DNA of 64,000 bases from Alopecurus myosuroides (lineage: Eukaryota; Streptophyta; Magnoliopsida; Poales; Poaceae). Made by a program: the position numbers and the translations under genes. Numbering within the stretch: the stretch's first letter is position 1; each line of letters opens with the position of its first letter. Shown one piece after another: positions 43,079-52,586 of the stretch. The stretch spans positions 56,186,993 to 56,250,992 of the forward strand of contig CM054061.1 in assembly GCA_028641055.1 (NCBI GenBank). The letters are read 5' to 3'. Under the pieces are notes generated by a model. The model had not been told where the DNA came from, did not search any database, and saw only the letters and a list, made by a program, of their open reading frames with translations.

Positions 43079-45032
43079 ATGGACGGTATGTTGTTTGGCA
43101 TCTATTATTTTTCGTTTTGATTGGTTGATTTTGGCTCTAGATGCAATCTCAACTAGGGTTTGATCTAGTTCCAAGTTCTATCAATGTGTTCATCTTGCCA
43201 ATCACTACCTAGATGCCATGTTTTCTTTAGATCTAGTCTAACCACTCAACAAATCTAGACTTAGATCCAAATCGTAGATGGTGACCATCCCAAAATTTCC
43301 AGCACGTAGATCTACTTTAGGTTCATCCTTTGGTATTCCTTGATGTTTGGTTTAGTTGTTGAGTCAAAAATTCGAAGTTTTGGGCAGTTCCTTGAATCAA
43401 ATCGAGGAGCCCGGAATTGTTCCGGAAAATTCCGGCCCAGCCGGAATATTCCGGACCATTCCGGCCCAGCCGGAATAATCCGGACCACTCCGGAATTTTC
43501 CGGATGCTGCCAGAAATTCAAATGTTTGCACTACACCAAACCTTTTGGAGTTCCTTTGACCCGTATGGCATATGCACTTATCTTTGCTACTCCTTTGTCC
43601 TCTATTCTCAGGTCCTGGAGCTCGTACTGGTCTGAAAAGGAAGCAAACCGTTTCAAGGGGTACTCGTCCGGTCAGAGGACGTTCTTCCAGCTCTCGTGGG
43701 ACTCATGAGGATGATAACACTGAAAAGGTTCCTGGTATTGATCTGAAAGTTTGTTCTATCCCTCAGTGGAAGTACATCAAGCGGAAGAACCCGTACCGTT
43801 TCCCTGTTTCCACCTGTGAGGATCCTCGGTTCTGGACAAATCTGCAGTTCAAGTGTTGGAATGAGTTCTATTCTACCCAGCAACACCTTACGTGTGTGCA
43901 AGCCCAAGTGGACATGGACGTCTACAATAGGTACAAGAACTCTGAGCTCCGCCATGTGCATGCCTGCTTGGAGAAGCTTGGTCTGATTCCTCTGTTTGAC
44001 AACACCGAGAGTGAGTATTGCCCGGAGTTGATTGCTCAGTTCTATTGCACTCTCCACGCTACGGGTGATGCCAAGCGCTCCATGACTTGGATGTGCGGGG
44101 AGGAGAAGATCACCGGTGACTTGTCTGAGTTTGCTGAGGCCTTGGGCTACACCTGGACTGCCACCTATGCTGATCATGGTCACAAGATTCATGACGCCCC
44201 TGAGTATGATATCTCGAGCCTGGATTTCTGCTATCCTCCCAATGTCAAAGGCAAGACTAAGCCTTTCAACTCCAACATGTACCCCTACTACAACTTGCTC
44301 TCCAAGATCTTCCGTGCCTCCATTGTGGTCAAGGCCGGTGATTTCTCCGCTATTAGGGCCTTCATGGTGAACCTCATGTTCCTCACTAGGCCTAAGAACC
44401 AAAGGAAGATTGACGTGATGGACTTCATCTACCGGGAGATTTTCTTAGGGGTCATGGAGAAGAGGAAGCTCGGTTATGGCCCACTCATTCAGAAGTTCAT
44501 CAATGCCAAGGTAGGGATTGAGGTCATGGAAAACTATGAGGTGATCAAGTGCAAGAAGATGGCTCCTCGGTTGATCAATGGTGATGAGATTCCGGAGTTT
44601 GCTAAAGGGAAGTCCAAGTCCCCCTCGGCCACTCCTTCTGCTTCCTCCAGTGGCATTCCTGAGCGTCCCTCTAGTGGAATTGCAAAGTTCTTCAAGTCTA
44701 TGTTCAACATGTGCAAGGACACTAGGGCCATTGCCCATGAGGCTCGTGAGTTGGCCAAGGAGACTAGGCGTATTCAGAACGCCGACCGCAAGGCTGCTGG
44801 TTATGAAGTTCCTGACGATCCTCCTTCTCTTGCTGCTGCTGATCTTGTCCCCATTGAGATGCCGGAGATCCATGATGATGACTTTTACTTTGGGGTTCCT
44901 CCAGCGGATGTTGATGAGGAGGAGTATTCCAATGATGAAGACGACTTTGATTCTGCTGGGCTTGGAGGACGTGATGGTGAGGAAGAAGGAGATGATGAGG
45001 AAGGCAATGGAGAAGATGACGACATGGAGTGA
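43079..45032 (+). CDS. Extra ORF of the Copia element, predicted to be spliced
   Basis: Exon 1 is ATG 43079 to 43085 (7 nt); the donor is G|GTATGT at 43086 and the acceptor TTCTCAG ends at 43611. Exon 2 (43612-45032) continues in frame to a stop, giving about 475 codons. The N-terminus is basic (LKRKQTVSRGTRPVRGR), like a nuclear signal. The middle resembles the plant transposon protein domain found in retroelement extra ORFs: PELIAQFYCTLHATGD, MTWMCGEEKITGDLSEFAEA. The C-terminus has a helical segment (AHEARELAKETRRIQNADRK) and a strongly acidic tail. No signal peptide or membrane segment is visible, so an envelope role is unsupported. An unspliced start inside the intron (43572) is less likely because the upstream ATG, donor and acceptor agree in phase. 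Confidence 0.75.
43086..43611 (+). other. Predicted intron of the extra ORF, containing a third palindrome array
   Basis: 526 nt, GT...AG, T-rich toward the 3' end (ctcctttgtcctctattctcag). Bases 43410-43505 carry CCGGAATATTCCGG (43441-43454) and further half sites. Confidence 0.6.
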
Positions 45033-45492
45033 TCTCTTGGGGCGCTAGTGGACTCTTTGTCCCTTTTTGGCGTCTTGATGCCAAAGGGGGAGAAGGAGTC
45101 CCCATATTAGGATTCCACGGGCTTTGCAAGGGTTGGGGCACAAGTCTTTTGCTTTTGATTTCGACCTTATAGGCTTGTGCTCCGGTATCTTTATTTCGTT
45201 TTCTTCGTTTTAAAACTTCGTACTATGTGTGTGGAACCTCGTGACGTATTCGTGTCACCCTTCCCGTGGTTATGTTATTATTATCTTGCGCACTATTATT
45301 GTCTATGTTTATCTATGCATGATATGTGAACTTGGTTTGTCGGCTTGGTGTTTAAAACATAGGGGAGCAAAGCCTATGAAGTGTGTGTCTCACGACACAC
45401 ATCAAGGAAACACTCCGTCTATTTTTTAGACACCATTTCTTTAGTTATTTTTTATCTATCCCCGTGAAATCTTTATGTTGTCATCAAACACC

Positions 45493-45506
45493 AAAAAGGG
45501 GGAGAT
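45493..45506 (+). other. Polypurine tract of the Copia element
   Basis: AAAAAGGGGGAGAT directly abuts the 3' LTR start at 45507. A similar tract (AAAGGGGGAGAAGG) lies at 45083-45096. Confidence 0.85.
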
Positions 45507-46746
45507 TGAAAGTGCATACTCGATATCTCGCTGTTTTGTGTGTTTGTTAACAACATAAAGAGGCTACTAACCGTACGTGCTATTTTGTCAAAGGAATAGG
45601 TCTTAATTCAGCACGTATACGGTGTCAAAGAAATGGCGAAGAATTCGAAGATCAAATGGATTTTTCTTGGCCAATAACAGAGTTTCAAAGGAAAGCCCGG
45701 AAAATTCCGGGCCAATCCGGGCTCCGGAATTCATCCGGAATAATCCGGCCACTATGGGAAAAAGCTCTGTTGCAATCCGGAATATTCCGGAAGATTCCGG
45801 CAGCCGGAATTTTCCGGGGTCATTCCGGCCACAACGGGTTTTTGTTCTGTTAGCATCCGGAATATTCCGGGGGGTCATTCCGGCCACAATGGGTTTTTGC
45901 TCTGTTGGCATCCGGATTGCTCCGGATTATTCCGGGGGTCCGGAATATTCCGGACCATTCCGGGCTGGTCGGAATCTGGCTAAAAAACGGCTAGTTTTGT
46001 TGGAGGCTATAAATAGAGCCTCACTTCTCTCTCCAAGGGTTAGCTCTCCCCAGCATTGAAGACACCATTAATGGAGCTCACCCACTAGCAAGATCTCCTT
46101 CCTCCTCCACCCAAACTCGCTGATTCTTTGAGGATAGAAGGAGGACCACCGGATCTACATCTTCACCAACCGGATTTTCATTTCCCTCTCATTTGCTTGA
46201 GAGATCTTTGCTTAGGGTTTCCTCTTGTGGATAACCTAAGCTCCTTGTTCTTGTGGTGATTCAAGAAGAGTTGGGAGCCCCCAATTAAGTTGTGGGTGTG
46301 TGCCCCAAATTGTTTGTAAAGGATTCGATCCCCGCCTCAAAGGGGTTCTATAGTGGAAGGTGAACTAGGCCTTTGTGGCGAAGTTCATCGGAGAATAGGG
46401 TGAGGCCTTAGTGGCGTTGAGTAGGCCTTTGTGGCGAGCTCACACCCCTCCAACGAGACGTACTCCCCTAAAAAGGAGAAACTCGGAAATACATCATGTC
46501 TCCGTGTGCTTCCATCGGTTACCTCGTTCCTCCCTCTCTTTACTTACTCGTACTTGTTGCATTAATTGCTTGCTTTGTCATATACTCCCTCCGTGTCAAA
46601 AAGTAAGACGCTGGGGGAGTTTTCCGACAAAGTCAAAATGCTCAATTTGACATATGTACCCTTGTCGGAACGCATCAATCGTAACCAGATTAGGACGCAG
46701 ATCATCGCAGACAGATCGGAAATTTCAAAAACGACGCAGCTATCGC

Positions 46747-47015
46747 GGGGATCTCCTCCATCCGCGCCTCGCCGGGGATCTCCTCCAGCCGCGCCTCGTC
46801 GGGATCTCCTCCACCGCCTCGCTGGGGATCTCCTCCAGCCACGCCTCGCCGGAGATCTCCTCCAGCCACGCCTCGCCGGAGATCTCCTCCAGCCACGCCT
46901 CGCCGGGGCTGTGCCTCGCTGGGATCTCCTCCAGCCGCGCCTCGCTGGAAATCTCCTCCGGTCGCGCCTCGCCGGAAATCTCCTCCGGCCGCGCCTCGCC
47001 GGGATCTTCTCCAGA
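46747..47015 (+). repeat. GC-rich minisatellite
   Basis: About nine imperfect copies of a 27-30 bp unit containing ggatctcctccagccacgcc and tcgccgg. The frame is open on both strands (LAGDLLQPR-type repeats on plus), probably by composition. Confidence 0.85.
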
Positions 47016-47199
47016 CGCGCCTCGCCAGCCAGCCAGGCGCGCGTCACCACCCAGGCACCCAGGTCGAGGTCCTCCGCTCGATCCTGGCCAACCGCTGCTC
47101 CCAGATCTTGTTCATCGGCCGAGTTCCTCTGCTCGGTCATGGCCAACCGCTGCTCCCACAACGTGGCAACTTGCCACTAGAAACCTGCAGAACAACAAC

Positions 47200-49020
47200 A
47201 ACACCTGAATATTCAGAACAACATCACCTGAACAATCAGAACGTGGCAAATTGACAGTGGAAACTAGAGCAGCATCCTTGAGCAGCAGAAACAACAAGCA
47301 TACCAGGAGTATCTGCAGACTAGAAGAAGAAATGCTATATATCGCTATAAACTTTGAAATGTTATTCAAGTTGAAGAGCAGCTATATATTGCTACTACAT
47401 TTTTGTTTAAATAGTCGTCCAATGATTTAACTATATATTGCTACTGCATTTTTGTTTAGCTATATATTGCTACAAGCAAATTTGCAACTTGAGTTAAAAC
47501 ACTGCTCCTACTCACAAGCAGTACAGCTGAACAGAGAAGATTGCATACTTGTAATTTAACCAGGACTACTACACTAGAAACCTGTCATTGCAAACCTAGG
47601 AATGGCATGGCATGGTAAAAAAGCGCGCTCAAGGAAGAATACAAGTGTCCAATGATTGTTGGAGTACAAGTGTTCCCAAGAATATAAGTATTGAAAAAAA
47701 GTATACAAACAACAATTTAATTAAAGAAAATCAGTTAAGAAAGTTCATTTAATTAAGCACATACTGCGCGTCCTCCACCTCCCCATCTCCGGCTGTAGCG
47801 ACCACGGCGCCGTCCATGGCGTCCGCTTTCCCTCCTCCGCCCCTCGCTGCTGCTACTGCTTTTCATGGGTAGCCTGTCCATGCTACACCAAGCCTAGCCG
47901 CAAGGAACGACGACAGGGCGAGAGGAAAGAGCATGTAAGCATTACATATTCAGGCATGTCACTCTCCCAGCAAGTAGTCAGGCCAAGAACAACTAACTAG
48001 TTGGAATTTTAAACCACTAAAGCAGTATTTATGATACTTTCACTTGACTTGGTACTTTCACTTGCATTGCAATATTTAAGATAAAGAACTAGCCACTAAA
48101 GCAAAGTTTCACCGGAATGCATCAATAATCAAAGCAAAGTTTCACTGGGATGCTGCTGCAGCTAGCAAGAAGTGGAAGCAAAAAAACTTGCTACTGCTAC
48201 TGCTACTCCTTTAAAGCACTACAGGAAGCCTCGATGAATTTTTTCAGTCAAATTACACTGTTTTTTTTCATTTAAAGCACTACAGGAAGCCTTAATGATT
48301 TTTTTTCAGTTGAAACAGCACGTAGCATACCCTACGACAACTAGTGCAGGTTCAGTTCTTGCACACAAACCATCGGAGACACAAACAAGTTCTTGTAAGT
48401 TCAGTTCTTGTCAGTTTAGTTCTACTCCAAGCGTGCACTACATCAGCAAGCTAGAGTACATCACAAGCAAGTTGCAAGTTCAGTTTATAGAACCAATTTG
48501 CAAGTTCAACCGGAGACAACATAAGCAAATTTGGAGCAGTAGTAAGAACAAGCAATAAATAAGCTTGCACATTTAACTACTGCAAGAGAAACAGTCGCAA
48601 TACAAGCAATGCACTACTGGACTCATGCAATACTGGACCGATGCACTACTCGACATTTGCAAGTGTGCAATTCATATTTAATACCAGCACAAGAAAACAA
48701 GTAAACAAGTGTACATTTCATATTTGCAAGAGTACAAGCTTGCACATTTGCAAGCAAGTATGATTCCTGAAATAGAGCTACTCCTAGTGCAGCATAGGAG
48801 CAGTTACTGAATTTGCAAGAAGTTCAGTCAAGTAATTATTTTTCTGAATCTGTAAGCAACTAGCAGTACTCGCGGGTTTGGTAACAAGATACAGTTACTC
48901 CCAATTAATTTGCACTACAGCAATAAAGGAAGCAGTAATTTTTCGTGCCAATAACTATCTTGATTGGAGACAAGACACTAGGGGGGACACATTCAAGCAA
49001 AATTTCAGAGTAGAAGAGAC
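47200..49020. other. AT-rich interior of the mariner-type element
   Basis: No gene recognised. Local repeats of tatatattgctac (47340-47480) and many caagttcagtt/gcaagt motifs (48300-48760). Confidence 0.4.
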
Positions 49021-49094
49021 TCTACCCAGGTAGGATACAAGACGAGAGAGAAAGAGGAGTGGCGTACCTCAGCACAGAGCTTCTTGAACTCATC

Positions 49095-49400
49095 TTACTC
49101 GGTGACTCTACCCAGGCAGAGGGAGGGCTCGGTCGACCTGAAGCACCTCCGCTCGGTGGCCATTGATGACGCGGCAGACTTCGCTGAGAGGGAAGTACTC
49201 CCCACGACGTAGGAGGGGATCTTCCCCGCGACGACCCCGGCGACGATCTCCTCGTCCTCCTCCGGGATTTTCTCTGGCGCGGCGCCGCCTGCGCTGGCGA
49301 GCAGGGCGCACTGCTGCGGGGGCGGGGGCGGGGGCTTGGGCGGCGTAGAGGAGCGGATCTTCTCCCTCCAGCGGCCCATGAGGTAGGGGAGCGAGGCCAC
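49095..49400 (-). pseudogene. HMG-CoA reductase gene fragment captured in the mariner-type element
   Basis: On the minus strand, ASLPYLMGRWREKIRSSTP matches the end of the second membrane segment and following loop of plant HMG-CoA reductase. A Pro-rich linker and EEDEEIVAGVVAGKIPSYV follow, matching the start of the conserved catalytic part. Similarity ends there: the expected ESRLGDC continuation is absent, and the segment between the membrane helix and linker is shortened. An upstream in-frame stop closes the 5' side. HMG-CoA reductase makes mevalonate at the ER; this piece cannot be functional. Confidence 0.65.
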
Positions 49401-49971
49401 GAAGTACTAGACGCACTGTGAGGACGAAGACACCGTCTGCCGCTCCAATGCTCCGGTGCCGCTCCGGCGCCCATCCAAATCCACATCTCCTCTCTAGAAA
49501 ACAGATGCGGCGCAAGGCAAAAAACAGCAACCTTTGACCTCAAACTCTATGGCGTGAGACGAATTGGTGTGGTGGGGTGGTGTGGAGCACGGCGGCGTTC
49601 AGGAATATGCCAGCGGCGGTGGGAAGCGAGACACCGACGGGGAGCGAGAGGGAGAGGTCGACGGGGAACGAGAGGGAGAGAGGCAAGAGGGAGAGAGCGA
49701 TGGAAGTGAGTGGCTGTCGGTGACGGCGAGCTGCGCGAAGCGGTGCGAGGGCATTACGAGAAACACAGACATATTTTGTACATGAAATTTTTTGTACGTG
49801 AGATCTTTAACGTCTTACTTTTTGACACGGAGGGAGTAGGTAAATTCACCACTAGTTGCACTATCTAGAGAATTTACCTTCTTGTCAAGCCTAAACTTTA
49901 AGAAAAATTAAAATTGGTCGTAGCACCTATTCACCCCCCTCCCCCCTCTAGGTGCCCATACTTTGCTTTCA

Positions 49972-51010
49972 GTTTCGCACTCATTTCTCCCCTCATAAGC
50001 AGCTCTGAAATTCTGTTCATTACACTTTTCTCAGCCTTTGAAGGACCGGACCCCAATGATCTAGAGCGGATGGATGAAATTCTTTCCCTCGGGTGTTTTA
50101 ATTGTCTACTAACAGTACCAAATTCCGTTCGGCTCCAGTGTTGTAACCTTCTGCTAACACCCCCTAGGGCATCCGATCTAGAAGCAAGATTACCATTAAC
50201 TGGAATCCAAGCCTCATCCACCGTTTTAACATAGTTGGCATGCCTAGTCCAGACATTCTCAAATCTTAAAGGTTTAACTCCCGCACTACACAAATCCGTA
50301 CCCTTTCTTCTTATAGATATGAGTAAGGCAGAGTGATCAGGTTCAATAGTCTGTATGTGATTAATTTCTGTACTTCCAAAAACCTCCAAAAATTGATCAT
50401 CCACAAGGCCCCGATCCAGCCTGACCTTAATATTCCTTCTTCCCTGTTGACGGTTGTCGCATGTAAATGGTAATCCAGTAAAGCCAATATCAGTAAAGCG
50501 GCAATAGTCTATAGTATCCATAAAGCCCTCCATCATCCATGTTTGTCTCTGATTACCTCCAATCTGTTCATGTGCATGGAGGATTTCATTAAAATCACCC
50601 GCACATATCCATAGATTATCATATTTATTCCTTAGGAACTCAAGCAGTTCCCAATTTCTTGTCCTTCTAGCTCTAACGGGCTCCCCATAGAAGCCCGTAA
50701 ATCTCCACTTTAAAGGTCCCAAGACCACATTTTGGACCATAACATCGATGTGATTCTTAGTAAATGATTTCAGACTCGCTACCGAATCGTTATTCCAAAA
50801 GAGCGCAAGACCACCACTTAAATCTTCAGCCTTGACTGCAAAGGCATTCTGAAAGCCGAATCTAAAACACAAATATTTTCCTCTCGTTTCTGACAATTTG
50901 GTTTCCGAGAGAAAAACCAAAGAGGGGCGGTGCAACTTTACGAAGTTGCTTATCTCATGAACTGTCTCGAGCCGCTCGCAGACCCGACAGTTCAAGCTTA
51001 GTAGATTCAT
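49972..51010 (-). pseudogene. LINE ORF2 endonuclease (EEP/APE-like) domain
   Basis: The minus-strand frame from ATG 51010 gives MNLLSLNCRV, FLSETKL, WICAGDFNEIL, FTDIGFTGLPFTCDN and IEPDHSALLI, the ordered motifs of an APE-type endonuclease that nicks target DNA. Helical ORF2 sequence follows until the Copia insertion cuts it at 49972-49976. The endonuclease itself has no internal stop. Confidence 0.9.
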
Positions 51011-51073
51011 TGATCCCGGTGGTCTCCCTCTGAGGGAGCCGCCGATGAGCTATCATTGGAAACAACAGTGCTA

Positions 51074-52219
51074 TCAACCGGTTTCTTCGGCCTCTTTTTC
51101 TCTCTTGGTGTGACGTAAGCAGGCGGAGGTTGTGGGATAGTACTGTTTCCCGTCCCCTCTATGTTCTAATCCGTTTCTAGCATGTTTCATGGGGCTATCC
51201 CCTTGTCTGTCTCGTAATCCAATTTCTTTGCAACTATTTGTCTGCCCCCCAACCTTATTCGATTCTATCATCACTGTATCCCCAGTTTTCTTTAATGGCC
51301 CAGAAGTCGTGCCACTAATTTCCTCATCAGCGTCTTCCATATCCTCCGAGGCACGTTTACGGCCATACGGTTCCACTCCACGCCCCCTTCCTCTTCCTCC
51401 AACTCTTCCTGCAAACCCTCCTCTGTAATTAAATTGTCCTGATTGAGTCCTTCTCTTTGCAAGAAGCCACTTCCCTATATTCAATAGACTTTTGATCATG
51501 AACACCGTCGCTGCACTCCTTCAGGTCATGGCCCATAACACCACACACATCACAGAAATACCCAATCTTCTCATATTTAACTTGTAGTAATTCCCTTTTC
51601 CCACTCACATTAAGGGGCAGAAATATTATCAACGGACTACTAACATCAATACTCGGCCGGACTCTGACATAATCACCTTCAAAATAACGTGTAGGTTTCA
51701 TCTCCACACTCTGGACCTTGCCCACCCTTCTTGCTAATACGTCCACCACTCTGGACACCCGATACAACTCCAGGATTGCGTGAATTTGCGCCCACACATT
51801 GGTACGGTCGAGCCTGACGTCTTTAGGGTTGCACATACCATCATATTCAGAAATTATAACCATGGGTTTCTTAAATAACCATGTCCCTTGATGCATTACC
51901 TTGTTCCAATCTCCCAAACAAAAAGAATTTGAAGGTAAACAAGTTGTCATCCACCTCATGGAGTTCTGGCCATGTGCAAGCCCCCAGACCCCCTCAGTGT
52001 ATCAAACAGAGTAATGGTCGAAATTGGTTTTCTTGTATGAACTTTCGCCACGGCTAACCATCTTGCTTGCTTTCTCAAATCCTGAAAATCTTCCTCTCCA
52101 ATGAACACATCATCCAACTCACCTTCCCTCAATTCCAGATTCCGCAATGCATTAGCCAAGGATTCATCACCCTCATCTTTCCTTGCCTCGCTATGCGAGC
52201 CTTCAGTTACGTGCGCCAT
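51074..52219 (-). pseudogene. LINE ORF1: DUF4283-like RNA-binding protein with CCHC knuckle
   Basis: Starts at 52219 with an acidic N-terminus. The DUF4283-like region (WNKVMHQGTWLFKK, VWAQIHAI) continues in a second frame (51959-51429) that holds the zinc knuckle CDVCGVMGHDLKEC. A third frame (51505-51074) gives a Gly/Arg-rich RGGFAGRVGGRGRGRG segment. Two frameshifts, near 51957 and 51470, break the protein. ORF1 proteins package LINE RNA. Confidence 0.8.
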
Positions 52220-52586
52220 AAGTCAAGGCTAGATCGCTTTGCGTCTGTACCCCTTGTGAAGAGCCAGAAACCCTAGTTTCCTAGGTCGATACCCCCCGTG
52301 AAGGATTCCGCAACTTAGTTTCAACGGAATCTCACTCCAGCATGCAGTCGATCGAAAAAATATCACTCCGTGCGAAGATCGCATAGAGGAGCCTGATTCC
52401 CTAGTCGCCTAGGTCCAGAGCATGTCTGCTCTTTTTCGCCCAGCCAGGAGTCTCCCGACTCTCTCTCTCTCTAGGTTGTGAAAGTTTTTGGGGGCATACC
52501 TAACCGTGTAGGCCCATGAAGAGAGACATCCGACAAGATAGGGGTGGTGTATGTCCGGCTCATGGCCACCCCTCTCCATGGGACAG

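Larger units (their letters stand above)
46585..49836. mobile_element. Mariner-type TIR element, non-autonomous, 3.25 kb
   Basis: Perfect 26-bp terminal inverted repeats start CTCCCTCCGTGTCAAAAAGT. The target duplication TA is at 46583-46584 and 49837-49838, confirmed by comparison with the uninterrupted 5' LTR. No mariner transposase (DD39D-type) was recognised. The cargo includes a minisatellite, an AT-rich middle and an HMG-CoA reductase fragment. It is far larger than typical Stowaway MITEs. Confidence 0.9.
35039..49971 (+). mobile_element. Copia LTR retrotransposon, Maximus/SIRE type, 14.9 kb
   Basis: The 5-bp target duplication GTTTC (35034-35038 and 49972-49976) flanks TGAAAG...CTTTCA LTRs. 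The PBS is complementary to initiator tRNA-Met. Gag, then protease-integrase-RT-RNase H in Copia order, then an extra ORF, then a polypurine tract. The extra ORF and LTR size place it in the SIRE/Maximus lineage; that family name is from memory. By eye the 5' and 3' LTRs differ at roughly 20 positions over about 1.2 kb, so insertion is fairly recent. The 3' LTR contains a nested 3.25-kb TIR element. Confidence 0.92.
45507..49971 (+). repeat. 3' LTR of the Copia element, split by a nested TIR element
   Basis: TGAAAG...CTTTCA as in the 5' LTR, interrupted after tgctttgtcata (46582) by the element 46585-49836 and resuming at 49839 with ggtaaattcaccac. TATAAATA is at 46008-46015. Confidence 0.95.
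31838..52440 (-). mobile_element. Plant L1-type LINE on the minus strand, split by a Copia element
   Basis: Reading from high to low coordinates: ORF1 with a CCHC knuckle (52219-51074), an endonuclease (51010-49972), then the Copia insertion (35039-49971). Reverse transcriptase, zf-RVT and RNase H follow (35038-32032). The 3' UTR (about 32031-31838) reads ggtttttaatgaggcgg and ttcaaaaagagagaaag on the minus strand. Without the insert it is about 5.7 kb, a full-length size for this group. The outer limits are approximate because I could not find the target duplication. Several frameshifts and stops make it inactive. Confidence 0.85.

Noticed and set aside
43572..43611. ATG at 43572 as start of the Copia extra ORF
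   Set aside because: It falls in the predicted intron, encodes a Leu-rich stretch from the pyrimidine-rich acceptor region, and an upstream ATG with matching splice phase explains the ORF better.
46566..47208. Plus-strand frames with LAGDLLQPR-type repeats as a repeat protein
   Set aside because: Open in several frames because of a GC-rich minisatellite; the frame starts within LTR and TIR sequence.
49931..51010. Endonuclease ORF end at 49931
   Set aside because: The last codons read into the Copia LTR; the LINE sequence ends at the target duplication 49972-49976.
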